NCBI GenBank assembly: GCA_017419405.1
Contig: JAFOLH010000008.1
Span: 310,001-374,000, forward strand
Reading direction: 5' to 3'
Source: Renibacterium sp.
GTDB taxonomy: Bacteria > Actinomycetota > Actinomycetes > Actinomycetales > Micrococcaceae
Length of the DNA: 64,000 bases
Shown: positions 45,496-55,200 of the stretch, in pieces
Position numbering within the stretch: the stretch's first letter is position 1
Layout of the letters: each line of letters begins with the position of its first letter
The notes under the pieces: generated by a model
Database searches by the model: none
The model's input: the letters and a program-made list of their open reading frames with translations, nothing else
What the model was told of the DNA's origin: nothing
Translations under genes and position numbers: made by a program

Positions 45496-46647
45496 TCAGG
45501 GCGCGGGGATCCGGGCGACGCCTTCGAGCAGCTCGGCGGTGTCCCCGCACAGCGCGATCCGCACCCAACCCTCGCCCTGCGAGCCGAAAGCCGTGCCCGG
45601 AGCCAGTGCCACGCCGTCGGACGCCAGGAAGCCGTGCACCCAGGCCTGGACGTCGCCGGCGGAAACATGCGACACCTCGACCCAGAGGTAGAACGCGCCC
45701 TGCGCGTCCAAGAACCGCAGACCCCGGGCCCGCAGCAATGCCTCGGCGGCGTCGCGGTTGGCGCGATAGTGCGATCGGGCCGTCGCCACCGAATCCTGCG
45801 GTCCGGTCAAGGCGGCCAGGGCGGCGTACTGCGCCGGGGTGCTGACGCAGGAGAAGGTCGATTCGACCGCCATGGAAACCGGTTTGCCGACGCCGGGCGG
45901 GGTGAGCACCGCGCCGATCCGGAGTCCGGTCATCGAGTAGGTTTTCGAAGCAGTCCAACAGACCAGCACCCGGCCGTCGGAATCGAACTGCACCGGTGAG
46001 ACGTGCGGCAGGTCGAAGCTGAAGGCCTCGTAGCATTCGTCCGAGATCACCCACAGGTCGTGCTCGCGCGCCAACTCGACAAGCTCCCGGGTCAGTTCCG
46101 CGGAGAGCACCGCGCCCAAGGGGTTCGACGGCGAGTTGAGCAACAGCACCCGGGTGCGCGGGGTGATCAGCGCGGCCAGATCGGCAGTCTGCGGCTGGAA
46201 GCCGTGTTCGGCGCGCAACGGGTAGCCGACCGGCACGGCGCCGAGGAGCTCCGCGGTCATGCCGAACGTCGGGTAACCCGGATTCGGGATCAGGATCTCG
46301 TCCCCGGGGGCGAGCAGCAGCGTCATGGCCAGGTGCAAGCCCTGTTGCGCGCCCGCGGTCACCACGATCCGGCCGGGATCCGCGTCGACGCCCTGGTCCC
46401 GGGCCAAACGGGCCGCGAATGCCTCCTGCAGCGCCGAGAGGCCGCCGTTCGGCGTGTAATCGGTCTCATCCCGGAGCAGGCAGTCGATCCCGGCTTGCCG
46501 GATGTGGGCCGGCACTTCGAAGGCCGGCTCGCCGATGCTCAAGATCAGGGTGCGCTGCCCGGAGGCGGCTCTGGCCCAGGCGGCTTCGGTGATCTCCCGG
46601 ATCAGATTCGGCTGCAAGGCGGTGACGTGCGCGGCGAGCGAAGGCAT
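45496..46647 (-). CDS. Class I/II PLP-dependent aminotransferase
   Basis: 383 residues, fold type I. NPGYPTFGMTAELLGA, LLLNSPSNPLG, VISDECYEAFSFD and the PLP lysine segment CWTASKTYSMTGLRIGAVL are visible, with the C-terminal arginine in GEGWVRIALCG. Substrate is uncertain; aspartate, aromatic or N-succinyl-diaminopimelate types are all possible. It is inverted between rbfA and truB, interrupting an otherwise conserved gene order, and its start is 34 bases from the truB start. Confidence 0.88.
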   Translation of the reverse strand: MPSLAAHVTALQPNLIREITEAAWARAASGQRTLILSIGEPAFEVPAHIRQAGIDCLLRDETDYTPNGGLSALQEAFAARLARDQGVDADPGRIVVTAGAQQGLHLAMTLLLAPGDEILIPNPGYPTFGMTAELLGAVPVGYPLRAEHGFQPQTADLAALITPRTRVLLLNSPSNPLGAVLSAELTRELVELAREHDLWVISDECYEAFSFDLPHVSPVQFDSDGRVLVCWTASKTYSMTGLRIGAVLTPPGVGKPVSMAVESTFSCVSTPAQYAALAALTGPQDSVATARSHYRANRDAAEALLRARGLRFLDAQGAFYLWVEVSHVSAGDVQAWVHGFLASDGVALAPGTAFGSQGEGWVRIALCGDTAELLEGVARIPAP

Positions 46648-46667
46648 AGCCGAATGCTACGGCACCA

Positions 46668-46673
46668 TATACT
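46668..46673 (+). promoter_or_regulatory. -10 box of truB
   Basis: TATACT, 7 bases ahead of the GTG of truB, with no RBS between: probable leaderless transcript. No clear -35; the region also holds the start of the divergent aminotransferase. Confidence 0.5.
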
Positions 46674-46680
46674 GAAACAC

Positions 46681-47595
46681 GTGCTTTCCGGACTTGTGAT
46701 CGTGGACAAACCCCAGGGGTGGACCAGCCACGACGTCGTGGCGAAAATGCGCCGGTTCGCCGGCACCCGCAAAGTCGGCCACGCCGGCACCTTGGACCCG
46801 ATGGCCACCGGGGTGCTGGTGCTCGGTGTCAACAAGGCCACCAAGCTGCTGACCTACATCGTGGGGACCACGAAGACCTATACCGCGACGATTCGGTTGG
46901 GCCAGGCCACGGTCACCGACGATGCCGAAGGCGAGGTGACCGAAACCAGCCCGACGGCGCAGATCACCGAAGCCGCGGTCCGGGACGGGATCGCCGGGCT
47001 CACCGGCGAAATTTCCCAAGTGCCCAGCAGCGTCAGCGCGATCAAGGTCGACGGAGAGCGTTCTTACGCCCGGGTCCGGGCCGGCAAGGACGTCCAACTC
47101 GCGGCCCGGCCGGTGCGGATCCTGCGCTTCGAACTGCACAGCTTCCACCGGCTGCCCGGCGATCTGATCGACCTCGAAGTCACGGTCGAGTGCTCATCCG
47201 GAACCTATATCCGGGCGCTGGCCCGGGACCTCGGCGCGAACCTGGGCAGCGGCGGCCACCTGACCGCGCTGCGCCGCACCGCGGTCGGACCGTACTCCCT
47301 GGCGGAAGCGCGCACCATGGACCAGCTCGCGGCGGAATTCCGGATGCTGGAGATGTCCGAAGCCGCCCGGGCGCTGATGCCGGTGCGGGAGCTGACCGCC
47401 GATGAAGTCGTGGAACTTTCCTTCGGCCGCCGGATCCCGTCCGGGCCGCAGGCGCACCCGGCCGCCGATCCGGTCGCGGCCTTCGCGCCGGACCGCAGCC
47501 TGGTGGCTTTGCTCGACGACCCGGGCCCGGCCGGCAAGAGCGCAAAAGCGGTTTTGGTGTTCGCACCGGATGAAGGGGGTTCAGGTGCAGCCTGA
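46681..47595 (+). CDS. truB: tRNA pseudouridine(55) synthase TruB
   Basis: Makes the T-loop pseudouridine of tRNAs. 304 residues from the GTG at 46681. MLSGLVIVDKPQGWTSHDVV, the catalytic aspartate D39 in VGHAGTLDPMATG, and SSVSAIKVDGERSYARVRAG are typical; the C-terminal PUA-like region is poorly conserved. The open frame upstream to 46003 lies over the divergent aminotransferase and is not used. The stop overlaps the next gene's start region. Confidence 0.94.
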   Translation: MLSGLVIVDKPQGWTSHDVVAKMRRFAGTRKVGHAGTLDPMATGVLVLGVNKATKLLTYIVGTTKTYTATIRLGQATVTDDAEGEVTETSPTAQITEAAVRDGIAGLTGEISQVPSSVSAIKVDGERSYARVRAGKDVQLAARPVRILRFELHSFHRLPGDLIDLEVTVECSSGTYIRALARDLGANLGSGGHLTALRRTAVGPYSLAEARTMDQLAAEFRMLEMSEAARALMPVRELTADEVVELSFGRRIPSGPQAHPAADPVAAFAPDRSLVALLDDPGPAGKSAKAVLVFAPDEGGSGAA

Positions 47596-47968
47596 CGGAT
47601 GGTTCTATGTCGCCCTGGTGGTTTGCCTGATTTCCACCGTGATCTGCGTGGTCGCCGCATTGGCCAAAAAAGGGCCGAACGACGTGACCATCCTTTCGGT
47701 GGCCGCAGTTGAGCTTTTCCTCTTGGTGTACCTGGTGGCCAGCATCGTCCGGCAAGCCAATGGCGAACAGATCGCCGGTGCCGGCTGGGAGTTCTGGGGT
47801 TATCTGATCACGGCTCTGGCTTTGCCGATCGGCGGCGTGTACTGGTCTTTGCTGGAACGCAGCCGCTGGAGCAATCTGGTCTTGGGCACCGTCGGGCTGG
47901 TCGTCATCGTGATGATGTTCCGGATGATGCAGATTTGGTACGGCGCCGCAGCGCCGATAGGGAACTGA
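47585..47968 (+). CDS. Small membrane protein of unknown function
   Basis: 127 residues from the GTG at 47585, which has GAAGGGGG just upstream and overlaps truB by 11 bases. Four hydrophobic segments: WFYVALVVCLISTVICVVAAL, ILSVAAVELFLLVYLVASIV, WGYLITALALPIGGVYWSLL and LVLGTVGLVVIVMMFRMM. No motif recognised. Probably co-transcribed with truB and the next membrane gene; these two seem to be a lineage-specific pair. Confidence 0.75.
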   Translation: MQPDGWFYVALVVCLISTVICVVAALAKKGPNDVTILSVAAVELFLLVYLVASIVRQANGEQIAGAGWEFWGYLITALALPIGGVYWSLLERSRWSNLVLGTVGLVVIVMMFRMMQIWYGAAAPIGN

Positions 47969-47981
47969 GGAACAACAGGAC

Positions 47982-48416
47982 ATGAGCCAACAACTCACGC
48001 GCGCCACCGGTCCGGGGCGGCTGCTGATCGCGGTCTACGGGGTTTTCGCGCTCGCGGCCACGGCGCGGGCGGCGTTCCAGATCGCCACCAAATTCTCCGA
48101 GGCCCCGCTGGCCTATCTGCTTTCCGCCTTTGCGGCGCTGGTCTACATCGTGGCAACGGTGTCCTTGTCGATGCGCGGTCCGCGTTGGTATTGGGTCTCC
48201 GTAGCCGCAGTGCTGGTGGAGTTGCTGGGCGTGCTCGTGGTGGGCGGCCTGAGCATTCTGGACAGTGCGGCATTCCCGCATGACACCGTCTGGAGCGGCT
48301 TCGGCCGCGGCTACGGCTTCGTGCCCCTGCTGCTGCCGCTGCTCGGCCTGGTCTGGCTTTACCGCAAGCGTCCGGCCGCGCAAGCCGGCCGCCCGGATCC
48401 TGCCGCCGCGGAATGA
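47982..48416 (+). CDS. Small membrane protein of unknown function
   Basis: 144 residues with about four helices (LLIAVYGVFALAATARAAFQIA, YLLSAFAALVYIVATVSLSM, WVSVAAVLVELLGVLVVGGLSIL, FVPLLLPLLGLVWLY). A cytoplasmic Ala/Pro tail follows. Family not recognised by name. It starts 13 bases after the previous membrane gene and its stop overlaps the next start (ATGA). Confidence 0.78.
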   Translation: MSQQLTRATGPGRLLIAVYGVFALAATARAAFQIATKFSEAPLAYLLSAFAALVYIVATVSLSMRGPRWYWVSVAAVLVELLGVLVVGGLSILDSAAFPHDTVWSGFGRGYGFVPLLLPLLGLVWLYRKRPAAQAGRPDPAAAE

Positions 48417-49012
48417 GCCAGCAGCCGGCCGTGCCGCTTCCGGCGGTCCCGGTGCTCTCGGACCAGACGGTACGCTTGCGCGGCATCGAGCTGCGCGACG
48501 CCCCGGAGCTGATCGCCAATTGCCGGGACCCGGAAGCGGTCCGCTGGACCACGGTGCCCCTGGACTACTCGGCCGATGATGCGCAGCAGTTCATCACCGA
48601 GATCTGTCCGCAGGGATGGCGCGACGGCAGCACCCAGACTTTCGCGATCGCGGATGCCGGTTCGGACCGGCTGCTGGGCACCATCGACCTGCACCAGTTC
48701 CGGGCGGCCACCGCGGAACTGGGCATCAACGTCGGGCCGGCGGCCCGGGGGAGCGGCGCGGCATTGCGCGCCGTGCGGCTGATCCAGGACTATGCCTGCC
48801 ACGGACTGTCGTTGGAATACCTCTATTGGCAGGCCTACGTGCCGAACTGGCCGAGCCGGAAACTCGCGTGGAAAGCCGGCTTCCGATTCGAAGCCGAACT
48901 GCGCGGATTCGCTGCGGCCCGCGGGGTCAGCACCGATGTTTGGCTGCTGTCTTGGGCCGCCGGCGCACCAGGCGCCGAGCCGGAGCCCTGGCCAGGCCCA
49001 GTGGTCACCTGA
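48413..49012 (+). CDS. GNAT-family N-acetyltransferase, RimJ/RimL type
   Basis: 199 residues. VRLRGIELRDAPELIANCRDPEAVRWTTVPLDYSADDAQQFI and LGTIDLHQFRAATAELGINVGPAARGSGAALRAVRLIQDYA are typical of RimJ/RimL acetyltransferases, with a late NWPSRKLAWKAGFRFEAELRG segment. The target (ribosomal protein N-terminus or small molecule) is unknown. Overlaps the preceding membrane gene by 4 bases. Confidence 0.88.
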   Translation: MSQQPAVPLPAVPVLSDQTVRLRGIELRDAPELIANCRDPEAVRWTTVPLDYSADDAQQFITEICPQGWRDGSTQTFAIADAGSDRLLGTIDLHQFRAATAELGINVGPAARGSGAALRAVRLIQDYACHGLSLEYLYWQAYVPNWPSRKLAWKAGFRFEAELRGFAAARGVSTDVWLLSWAAGAPGAEPEPWPGPVVT

Positions 49013-49204
49013 GAATCATTCTTATGCTTCTGGTGAGACCCAGCTGATATTTGGCTGTGAAGTTAATGCCGAATTTTCAGGAAGCTTTCAGTTTCGGACG
49101 GTTCATTGGGACTGTGCCCGGGGTTTCTGGGCGAAGGCTTGGAACTGGCTGAACCGCGTCAATGTCGATGCGGGCGCCCGGTTCCGTCATGAAAGGTACT
49201 GCAC

Positions 49205-50380
49205 GTGACAAACAGCGCTTTGCGTTTCCGTGTTTTCGCTGGAGCAGCGGCCCTGGCCATCGGGGTTACCGGCATCGGCGCCGCACTCGTTTCCGCGCCG
49301 GCATCAGCCGCGCCGGTGAGCCAAGCGGCGTTGACCGATACCGACGGGGACGGCTTGCCCGACGTTTGGGAGACCAGCGGCTACGATGCCGACGGCGACG
49401 GCCAGATCGATGTGGACCTGCCGGCCATGGGTGCCGATCCGAACAAAAAAGACCTCTTCGTCGAAATGGACTACATGCAAGGCCGGTTGCCGGGAACCGC
49501 GGCGTTCGATCGGATCAAAGCGTCCTTCGCGGCTGCTCCGGTCAGCAATCCGGACGGCAGCACCGGAATCAACATCCACTTGGACGCCGGCAGCGCAGGC
49601 GGCAGCAACTACAACCTGGGCGGCGGAAACCAGGTTCCCTACGACTCGGACCTGAATCCTTACGCGAGCCAGACGAACGCGATCAAGGACAACAACTTCG
49701 ATTCCGCGCGGGCCAAGATCTTCCGCTACATGATCTGGGCCGACGACTACAACAGCAGCTGCAGCAGCGGCGTGGCCTTCGGCATCCCCGGGGACACGTT
49801 CATCGTGACCATGGGTCCGCGTTGCGGTTGGACGACCACCGAAGACATGCAGGTCGGCACCTTCATCCACGAACTCGGCCACACCCTCGGGCTCAAGCAC
49901 GGCGGCTCCGACCACACCAATTACAAGCCGAACTACTTGTCCGTGATGAACTACACCTTCCAATTCAGCGGGGTGCCGAAAACCGATGGCAGCTTCAGCT
50001 TCAGCTACTCGAACGTCAATCCCGCGTCCCTGAACGAGTCCTCGTTGAACGAAGCCAATGGGCTGGGCAGCAGCGCTTCGGCCTGGAAGACCAGCTGGTT
50101 CTGCCCGGACAAGACCAAGCGCACCACCAGCGGTGCGGCGAGCCAGCCGATCGACTGGAATTGCAACGGCACCGCCGGTGGAACGGTGAGCGCGGACATC
50201 AACAAGGACGGTTCGAAGGGCACGCTGAGCGCCCAGAACAACTGGGCGAACATCAGCTTCCGGGGCGGGAACATCGGCAGTGGAGCCGGGATGAAAGCCC
50301 GTTCCCTGCAGGTCGAAAACCAGGAGCCGGAGCTGACCAAAGCGGATTGGGACTTGTTGCAGCAAGGCATCCAGCCGTAA
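49205..50380 (+). CDS. Secreted zinc metalloprotease with calcium-binding repeats
   Basis: 391 residues with an N-terminal signal peptide (cleavage expected after ...SAPASA, about residue 36). The mature N-terminus has two D-x-D-G-D-G calcium loops (DTDGDGLPDVWE and DADGDGQIDVD). The zinc motif HELGHTLGLKH (H222, H226, H232) and a following SVMNY Met-turn place it with the metzincins. Cysteines in DDYNSSCSSG and GPRCGW may pair. The GTG start has GAAAGG upstream. Substrate unknown. It lies 3 kb ahead of the giant surface protein, so a link is possible but unproven. Confidence 0.85.
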   Translation: MTNSALRFRVFAGAAALAIGVTGIGAALVSAPASAAPVSQAALTDTDGDGLPDVWETSGYDADGDGQIDVDLPAMGADPNKKDLFVEMDYMQGRLPGTAAFDRIKASFAAAPVSNPDGSTGINIHLDAGSAGGSNYNLGGGNQVPYDSDLNPYASQTNAIKDNNFDSARAKIFRYMIWADDYNSSCSSGVAFGIPGDTFIVTMGPRCGWTTTEDMQVGTFIHELGHTLGLKHGGSDHTNYKPNYLSVMNYTFQFSGVPKTDGSFSFSYSNVNPASLNESSLNEANGLGSSASAWKTSWFCPDKTKRTTSGAASQPIDWNCNGTAGGTVSADINKDGSKGTLSAQNNWANISFRGGNIGSGAGMKARSLQVENQEPELTKADWDLLQQGIQP

Positions 50381-50407
50381 CCGAACGGCCGGGGCACTTT
50401 CCACGAC

Positions 50408-50462
50408 GGAAGGCTCCGGGGCAGCCGGGTGAGCAACCCACCGGCTGCTCCGGGGCCTTTCC
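50408..50462. terminator. Terminator after the metalloprotease gene
   Basis: GC-rich stem of about 24 bases with a few mismatches (50408-50431 with 50437-50462), small loop, then CTTTCCC. Normal position 28 bases after the stop. Confidence 0.7.
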
Positions 50463-50555
50463 CGTTCCCGGCACCGGATTCTGTCCGGAGCCGTGAGAAC
50501 ATTGCTGTGAAGACACTAGCGAGGCAAGCACGCTCCGAACAGAAGGAGAAAAGCC

Positions 50556-51077
50556 ATGACGGAAAATGCAGTCCCGGAAGAAACCCCCGGGGACCTTTCG
50601 GCCGGGATCGAAGCAGATCCCGAGGAGTTGGCCCAGGCCGAGAAGCTCGCCGATTGGAAAGTGTTCCGGATCGTGGTGGCGGTGATCGGGCTGGTGCTGC
50701 TCGCCATCGGGCTTTACGAAGTGATCACCGGAGCCAAAGGCGTGCCCGGGTTCACCGGGACTTCGGACGCCAGCTTGGAGTCCAGCTACCGGTTCTTGGC
50801 CGGGGTCTTCCTCGGTGCCGGAGCGGCTTTCATCGCCATTGCGATCAAGTTCCAGTGGGCGCAGGTGCTGTTCTTCGTGTGCGGCATGATTTTCCTCGGC
50901 GGACTCTCCCGGGTGCTCTCCTGGGCGCTCTCCGGCACCCCGACGCCGATCGCGATTTTCCAGATGATCGCCGAGTTGGTGTTCCCCCCGGTCGTGGTGG
51001 TCTGGTACCTGTGGATCAACCGGACCCAGAAACTGCGGGCCAGCTACCGTCAATCCCCGGTTGTGCCGCAGGGCTGA
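50556..51077 (+). CDS. DUF4345-like membrane protein of unknown function
   Basis: 173 residues. An acidic N-terminal tail (residues 1-30) precedes four helices: VFRIVVAVIGLVLLAIGLYEVI, RFLAGVFLGAGAAFIAIAIKF, VLFFVCGMIFLGGLSRVLSW and IAELVFPPVVVVWYLWI. The helix 1 to helix 3 pattern (GLYEVITG..., F.AGVF...A, G...FLGGLSRVLS) resembles DUF4345 proteins, whose role is unknown. AAGGAGAAAAG precedes the ATG. It stands between the protease terminator and ribF. Confidence 0.75.
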   Translation: MTENAVPEETPGDLSAGIEADPEELAQAEKLADWKVFRIVVAVIGLVLLAIGLYEVITGAKGVPGFTGTSDASLESSYRFLAGVFLGAGAAFIAIAIKFQWAQVLFFVCGMIFLGGLSRVLSWALSGTPTPIAIFQMIAELVFPPVVVVWYLWINRTQKLRASYRQSPVVPQG

Positions 51078-51119
51078 ACCGGACCGAACGGACGACGAAC
51101 GAAAGAACAGCGAAATCTA

Positions 51120-52088
51120 GTGCAGTACTTCAATGGCATCTCCGAGGTCCCTGCCGACTTCGGTCCTTCAGTGGTGACTCTGGGAAATTTCGACGGCGTG
51201 CACCGCGGACATCAAGAAGTCCTCCGCAAGCTGGTCGGCCTGGCGCGGAGCCGGGGCGCCAAAGCCGTAGCGATCACCTTCGATCCGCATCCGGCCCAAG
51301 TGCACCGGCCGGAAAGCGCCCCGGGGCAGATCATGAGTCTTGCCGACCGGGTGGACACCATGTCGCAGACCGGCCTCGATGCAGTCTTGGTGCTGCACTA
51401 CACCCTGGAATTCGCCCAGCAGAGTCCGGAAGAGTTCGTCCGAGCCACCTTCGTCGAGGCGCTGCACGCCGCCGCCGTGGTGATCGGGCACGACGTCCGC
51501 TTCGGCAAGGCGAACGCCGGAGATCTGGGCACGATGCAAGAACTCGGCGGGCGGTTCGGATTCCAAGTGCAGGTGATCGGCGAATTCGGTGCGGATCGCC
51601 GGTGTTCTTCGACCTGGGTTCGGGAGGCGCTCGACCGCGGCGATGTGCGGACTGCGGCCGAAGTCCTGGGCCGGGCGCACCATATGCGCGGCACCGTGGT
51701 GCACGGTGCAGCCCGCGGTCGCGAGCTCGGCTTCCCGACCGCGAACTTGGCGCCGGAAGCATCCGGGTACATTCCGGCCGACGGAATTTATGCCGGTTGG
51801 TTGGTCGACGCGGTCGGAAACCGCTGGCCCGCGGCGATTTCAGTGGGTTCGAACCCCACCTTCGAGGGTGTGAGCCGGCAAGTGGAGGCGCATGTGATCG
51901 ACCGCCCGGAGGAAGCGGTTGAGGATTTCGACCTCTACGGCCAATCCGTCACGGTGGAATTCATCGAGCGCCTGCGCGGCATGGTCGCCTACACCGGGCC
52001 GGAAGCGCTGATCGAACAGATGTGCAAGGACGTGGTGCAGGCGCGGACCGTGCTTTCCGCGGCCGCCGAGGTTCCGCTACGATCCTGA
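51120..52088 (+). CDS. ribF: Bifunctional riboflavin kinase/FAD synthetase
   Basis: Makes FMN and FAD from riboflavin. 322 residues. The N-terminal nucleotidyltransferase has VVTLGNFDGVHRGHQEVL, ITFDPHPAQV and VIGHDVRFGKANAGD; the C-terminal flavokinase has RGRELGFPTANLAPE and VGSNPTFEG, with a late VEFIERLRGM. GTG start at 51120 without a strong RBS. In other genomes truB-ribF-rpsO-pnp are close; here ribF is separated from both truB and rpsO. Confidence 0.95.
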   Translation: MQYFNGISEVPADFGPSVVTLGNFDGVHRGHQEVLRKLVGLARSRGAKAVAITFDPHPAQVHRPESAPGQIMSLADRVDTMSQTGLDAVLVLHYTLEFAQQSPEEFVRATFVEALHAAAVVIGHDVRFGKANAGDLGTMQELGGRFGFQVQVIGEFGADRRCSSTWVREALDRGDVRTAAEVLGRAHHMRGTVVHGAARGRELGFPTANLAPEASGYIPADGIYAGWLVDAVGNRWPAAISVGSNPTFEGVSRQVEAHVIDRPEEAVEDFDLYGQSVTVEFIERLRGMVAYTGPEALIEQMCKDVVQARTVLSAAAEVPLRS

Positions 52089-52286
52089 GTCGGGGCCGGC
52101 GACGGCTCCGGACGCAACGGTCGCGCCCCGCCGGACGGCAATTGCCGGTGGCCGGAGGCATTTGTGAGAAAAACCATAAATTGTTCGCTGAGGATATTAA
52201 GTAACAATACGTAACGTAGAGTTGATTAACCTTGATCTTTTCATGCCTCGGCTGCCCCGGGGCGAAATGCCAGGAGAGTCACCGCC
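52089..52286 (+). promoter_or_regulatory. AT-rich leader and promoter region of the giant surface protein gene
   Basis: About 200 bases with a distinctly AT-rich middle (52160-52240). GTAACAATAC (52201-52210) and GTAACGTAGA (52211-52220) form a 10-base tandem repeat starting GTAAC, the spacing used by OmpR-type regulators. A TAGAGT box lies at 52217. RBS GGAGAG at about 52271. No firm promoter call. Confidence 0.4.
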
Positions 52287-55200
52287 ATGCATCGTCCCCA
52301 TCCCGCCCGCCGCTTCGCTGCCGCCGTCGTCGTGCTCGCTTTGGCGTTCGCGTCGCTGATCAGCTTCAGTGCCGCCAGCGCCTCGGCGGCTTCCCGGCCG
52401 TTCACCGATGTGCTCAATGGCATCTACCGCGGCGATATGGTGATGGCGACGAACAGCAACCTCACGGTCGGCAGCAAATCGGCATCCGCGACGAAGGGGA
52501 ACATCAAACCCGCGCAGATCGACGGTTCCACGGATGACCTGTGCTCATGGACTGACGTGTACTACCCGGCCACCCGGGAGGACGTGAAAGCCGCATGTAA
52601 CAACTCCAGCGCCGCGGTGCTGGACATTCCGGCGAATGCCAAGGTGGTCTCCGCCCGGCTCTATGTGATGAACACGCTGCAGGAAAAACGTCCCGCGACC
52701 GAAGTCCGCTTGGCCGGGCCCAGCGAGGGGTTCAATTACCGGATCATGGGCGAAAACACGCCCTCCGCGCCGAAGCTGTCCGAATCCAGCACCGGCAAAG
52801 TCGGGGACAACGGCGGCAACTACGCCCAGGCGATCATGCGCCAATCCGTCTGGGACGTGACCGATCTGGTCAACCAGCTCGGTGGCGGCGAATACAAAAT
52901 TGCGGACATCCCGTCGGAGCCGTTCTCCACCTGGACGCCCTGGGCGACCTGGGCGATCACCGCGGTCTACGAGTGGGACTCGAACTCCGGCACGGATTTC
53001 AAAACCCTGACTCCGGAGCAGCAGTACCGCTTCATCCCACGGTCGATTGCCTGGACCGACGGAAATCTCTACAGCCCTTCCGGGGTGCTGGAAACCACCG
53101 CGAACAACATCGTGGTGCCCGACGCCGGCAAGGCCCGGTTCGGCAAGACCTTCCACCAGGCGGCGCACGCGAATGTGGATTGGACCGATAGCGCAACGCT
53201 CAACGGAGTGGCGTTGGGCAACAACAATGCGGCGGGCAATTCCGCCCCGCCGCCCGGCGTGAGTTTGGGCAATCAGGCCCAATGCAATTCGACGACCGAC
53301 GTGCAGAACGAGACGATCTGTTATCTGGGCAACTACGTCACCGATCAACCGATCGCCGGCAGCGGCTACCAGAAGCGGCCCGGAATGGGCTACTTCGCCT
53401 CGGACGCCACGTTCAACGGCGCCGGCCAGCCGACCGGCAAGCCGTCCAACAGCGTCGGCTACGACGCCGACGTCATCCGGATCCCGGACGCCGCGATTCC
53501 GCCGGGCACCACGCAGGCCAAGCTCAGCATGAAGGGCAATGGCGAGTGGCTGGACTTCGGCATGGCGGGCATCTCGATCGACCTGCCGTCGGTGGACCCC
53601 ACGGTGACCAAAACGGTCCAGAAGGTCGATGGAACCGGGCCGGTCCTGCCCGGTGACGAGCTCGAATACACGATTTCCGCGCAGAACGAAGGCAAGGACG
53701 TCGGCGTCGCCGGGTTCCTGACCGATACGCTCCCGGCCGGGGTGAGCTATGTGCCGAACTCGATGCGGGTCACCCAGGGGTTCGACCAGGGCGCCAAAAC
53801 CGATGATTCGGATGCCGACTCGGCAAGCTTCGTCGGCGGCACCGTGCTCTGGCGGCCCGGCAACCCGAACGACGTCTACACCGATCCGAACAACACCGGC
53901 CCGCAGGAATGGGTCAAGCAACCCGACGGGCGAGCCGATTACTCGCTCGACGAGAGCAACGCGGACGGTCCGCAGACCTTGAAATTCCGGGTCAAGGTCA
54001 ATGCCGACCAAGCCGGCCAGACGATCAGCAATGAGGCGAGATTCACCTTGACCGGGGTCAAATCGAACCTCTCGCTCGGCAACAGCGGCAGCGCGGCTGT
54101 CGAGGTGGCGCGGCCGGTTCCGGGCAGCTTCACGGTGGCCAAGAGCGTGGACCAGACGACCGCGAATCCCGGCGACGTGCTGACCTATACGGTCACCGTG
54201 AAGCAAGCCGGCGGTACCGCGGTGGACGCCTCCTTCGGCGATGACCTGGCCGCGGTCGCCGGTGCCGAGTACGTAGCGGGTTCCGCAACCGCGGATCTGG
54301 GCAGCATCGGCAGCGGCGCCCCCTTGCAATGGAGCGGCACGCTGCAACCCGGGCAAACCGCCACGGTGAGCTATCAGATGAAGATCAAGCCGGACATCGC
54401 GATCCCGGGCGAGGTTTCCAATACCGTGGTCCCCGGTGACAAGGGCACTTGCGAGCCGGGCACCTGCACCACCAAAACCAAGGTCCCCTTGGGCTTCACG
54501 GTCGCCAAACAAGCCGATCGGGCGGTGGCCAACCCGGGCGACACGATCACCTACACGGTGACGGTCAAACAATCCGGCGAGCAAGCCGTGGCCGCTTCAT
54601 TCAAGGACGACCTGAGCGCGGTCGCGGGCACCGACTACGAAGTGGGCTCGGCGACCGCGGACAAGGGCACCATCGCCCCAGACAACCTGCTGAGTTGGTC
54701 CGGCAATCTGGGCGTCGGCGAAACTGCGGTGATCTCCTACAAACTGAAGGTCAAGGCAGACCTCGCGACGCCGGGCGAAATCCGGAACGCAGTGTTGCCC
54801 GGGGACCGGGGTGTCTGCGAGACCGGCAAGTGCACCACGGTGACCACGGTGCCGGAAGCTGGCACGTACTCCTTGGAAAAGACCGCGGACAAGAAGACCG
54901 CCAAACCCGGTGAGATCATCACCTATACCGTCAAGGTCACCCAATCCGGCGACGCGCCGGTCAACACCTCGTTCGTCGACGACCTGTCCAAGGTGGCCGG
55001 CGCCGGTTATGTGGCTGGTTCGGCAACTGCGGACAAGGGCACGGTCGCTGCGGACAACCCGGTGAACTGGTCCGCGACCCTGGCCAAGGGCGAAGTGGCG
55101 ACGGTGACCTATCAGATGAAGGTGCAAGACGACATCGCCACTCCGGCCGCGGTCAAGAACGCAGTGGTCGCCGGAGACCGGGGCGTCTGCCAGCCGGGCA

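Noticed and set aside
52089-52286. Riboswitch in the surface protein leader
   Set aside because: No known aptamer pattern or convincing nested stems could be recognised by eye.
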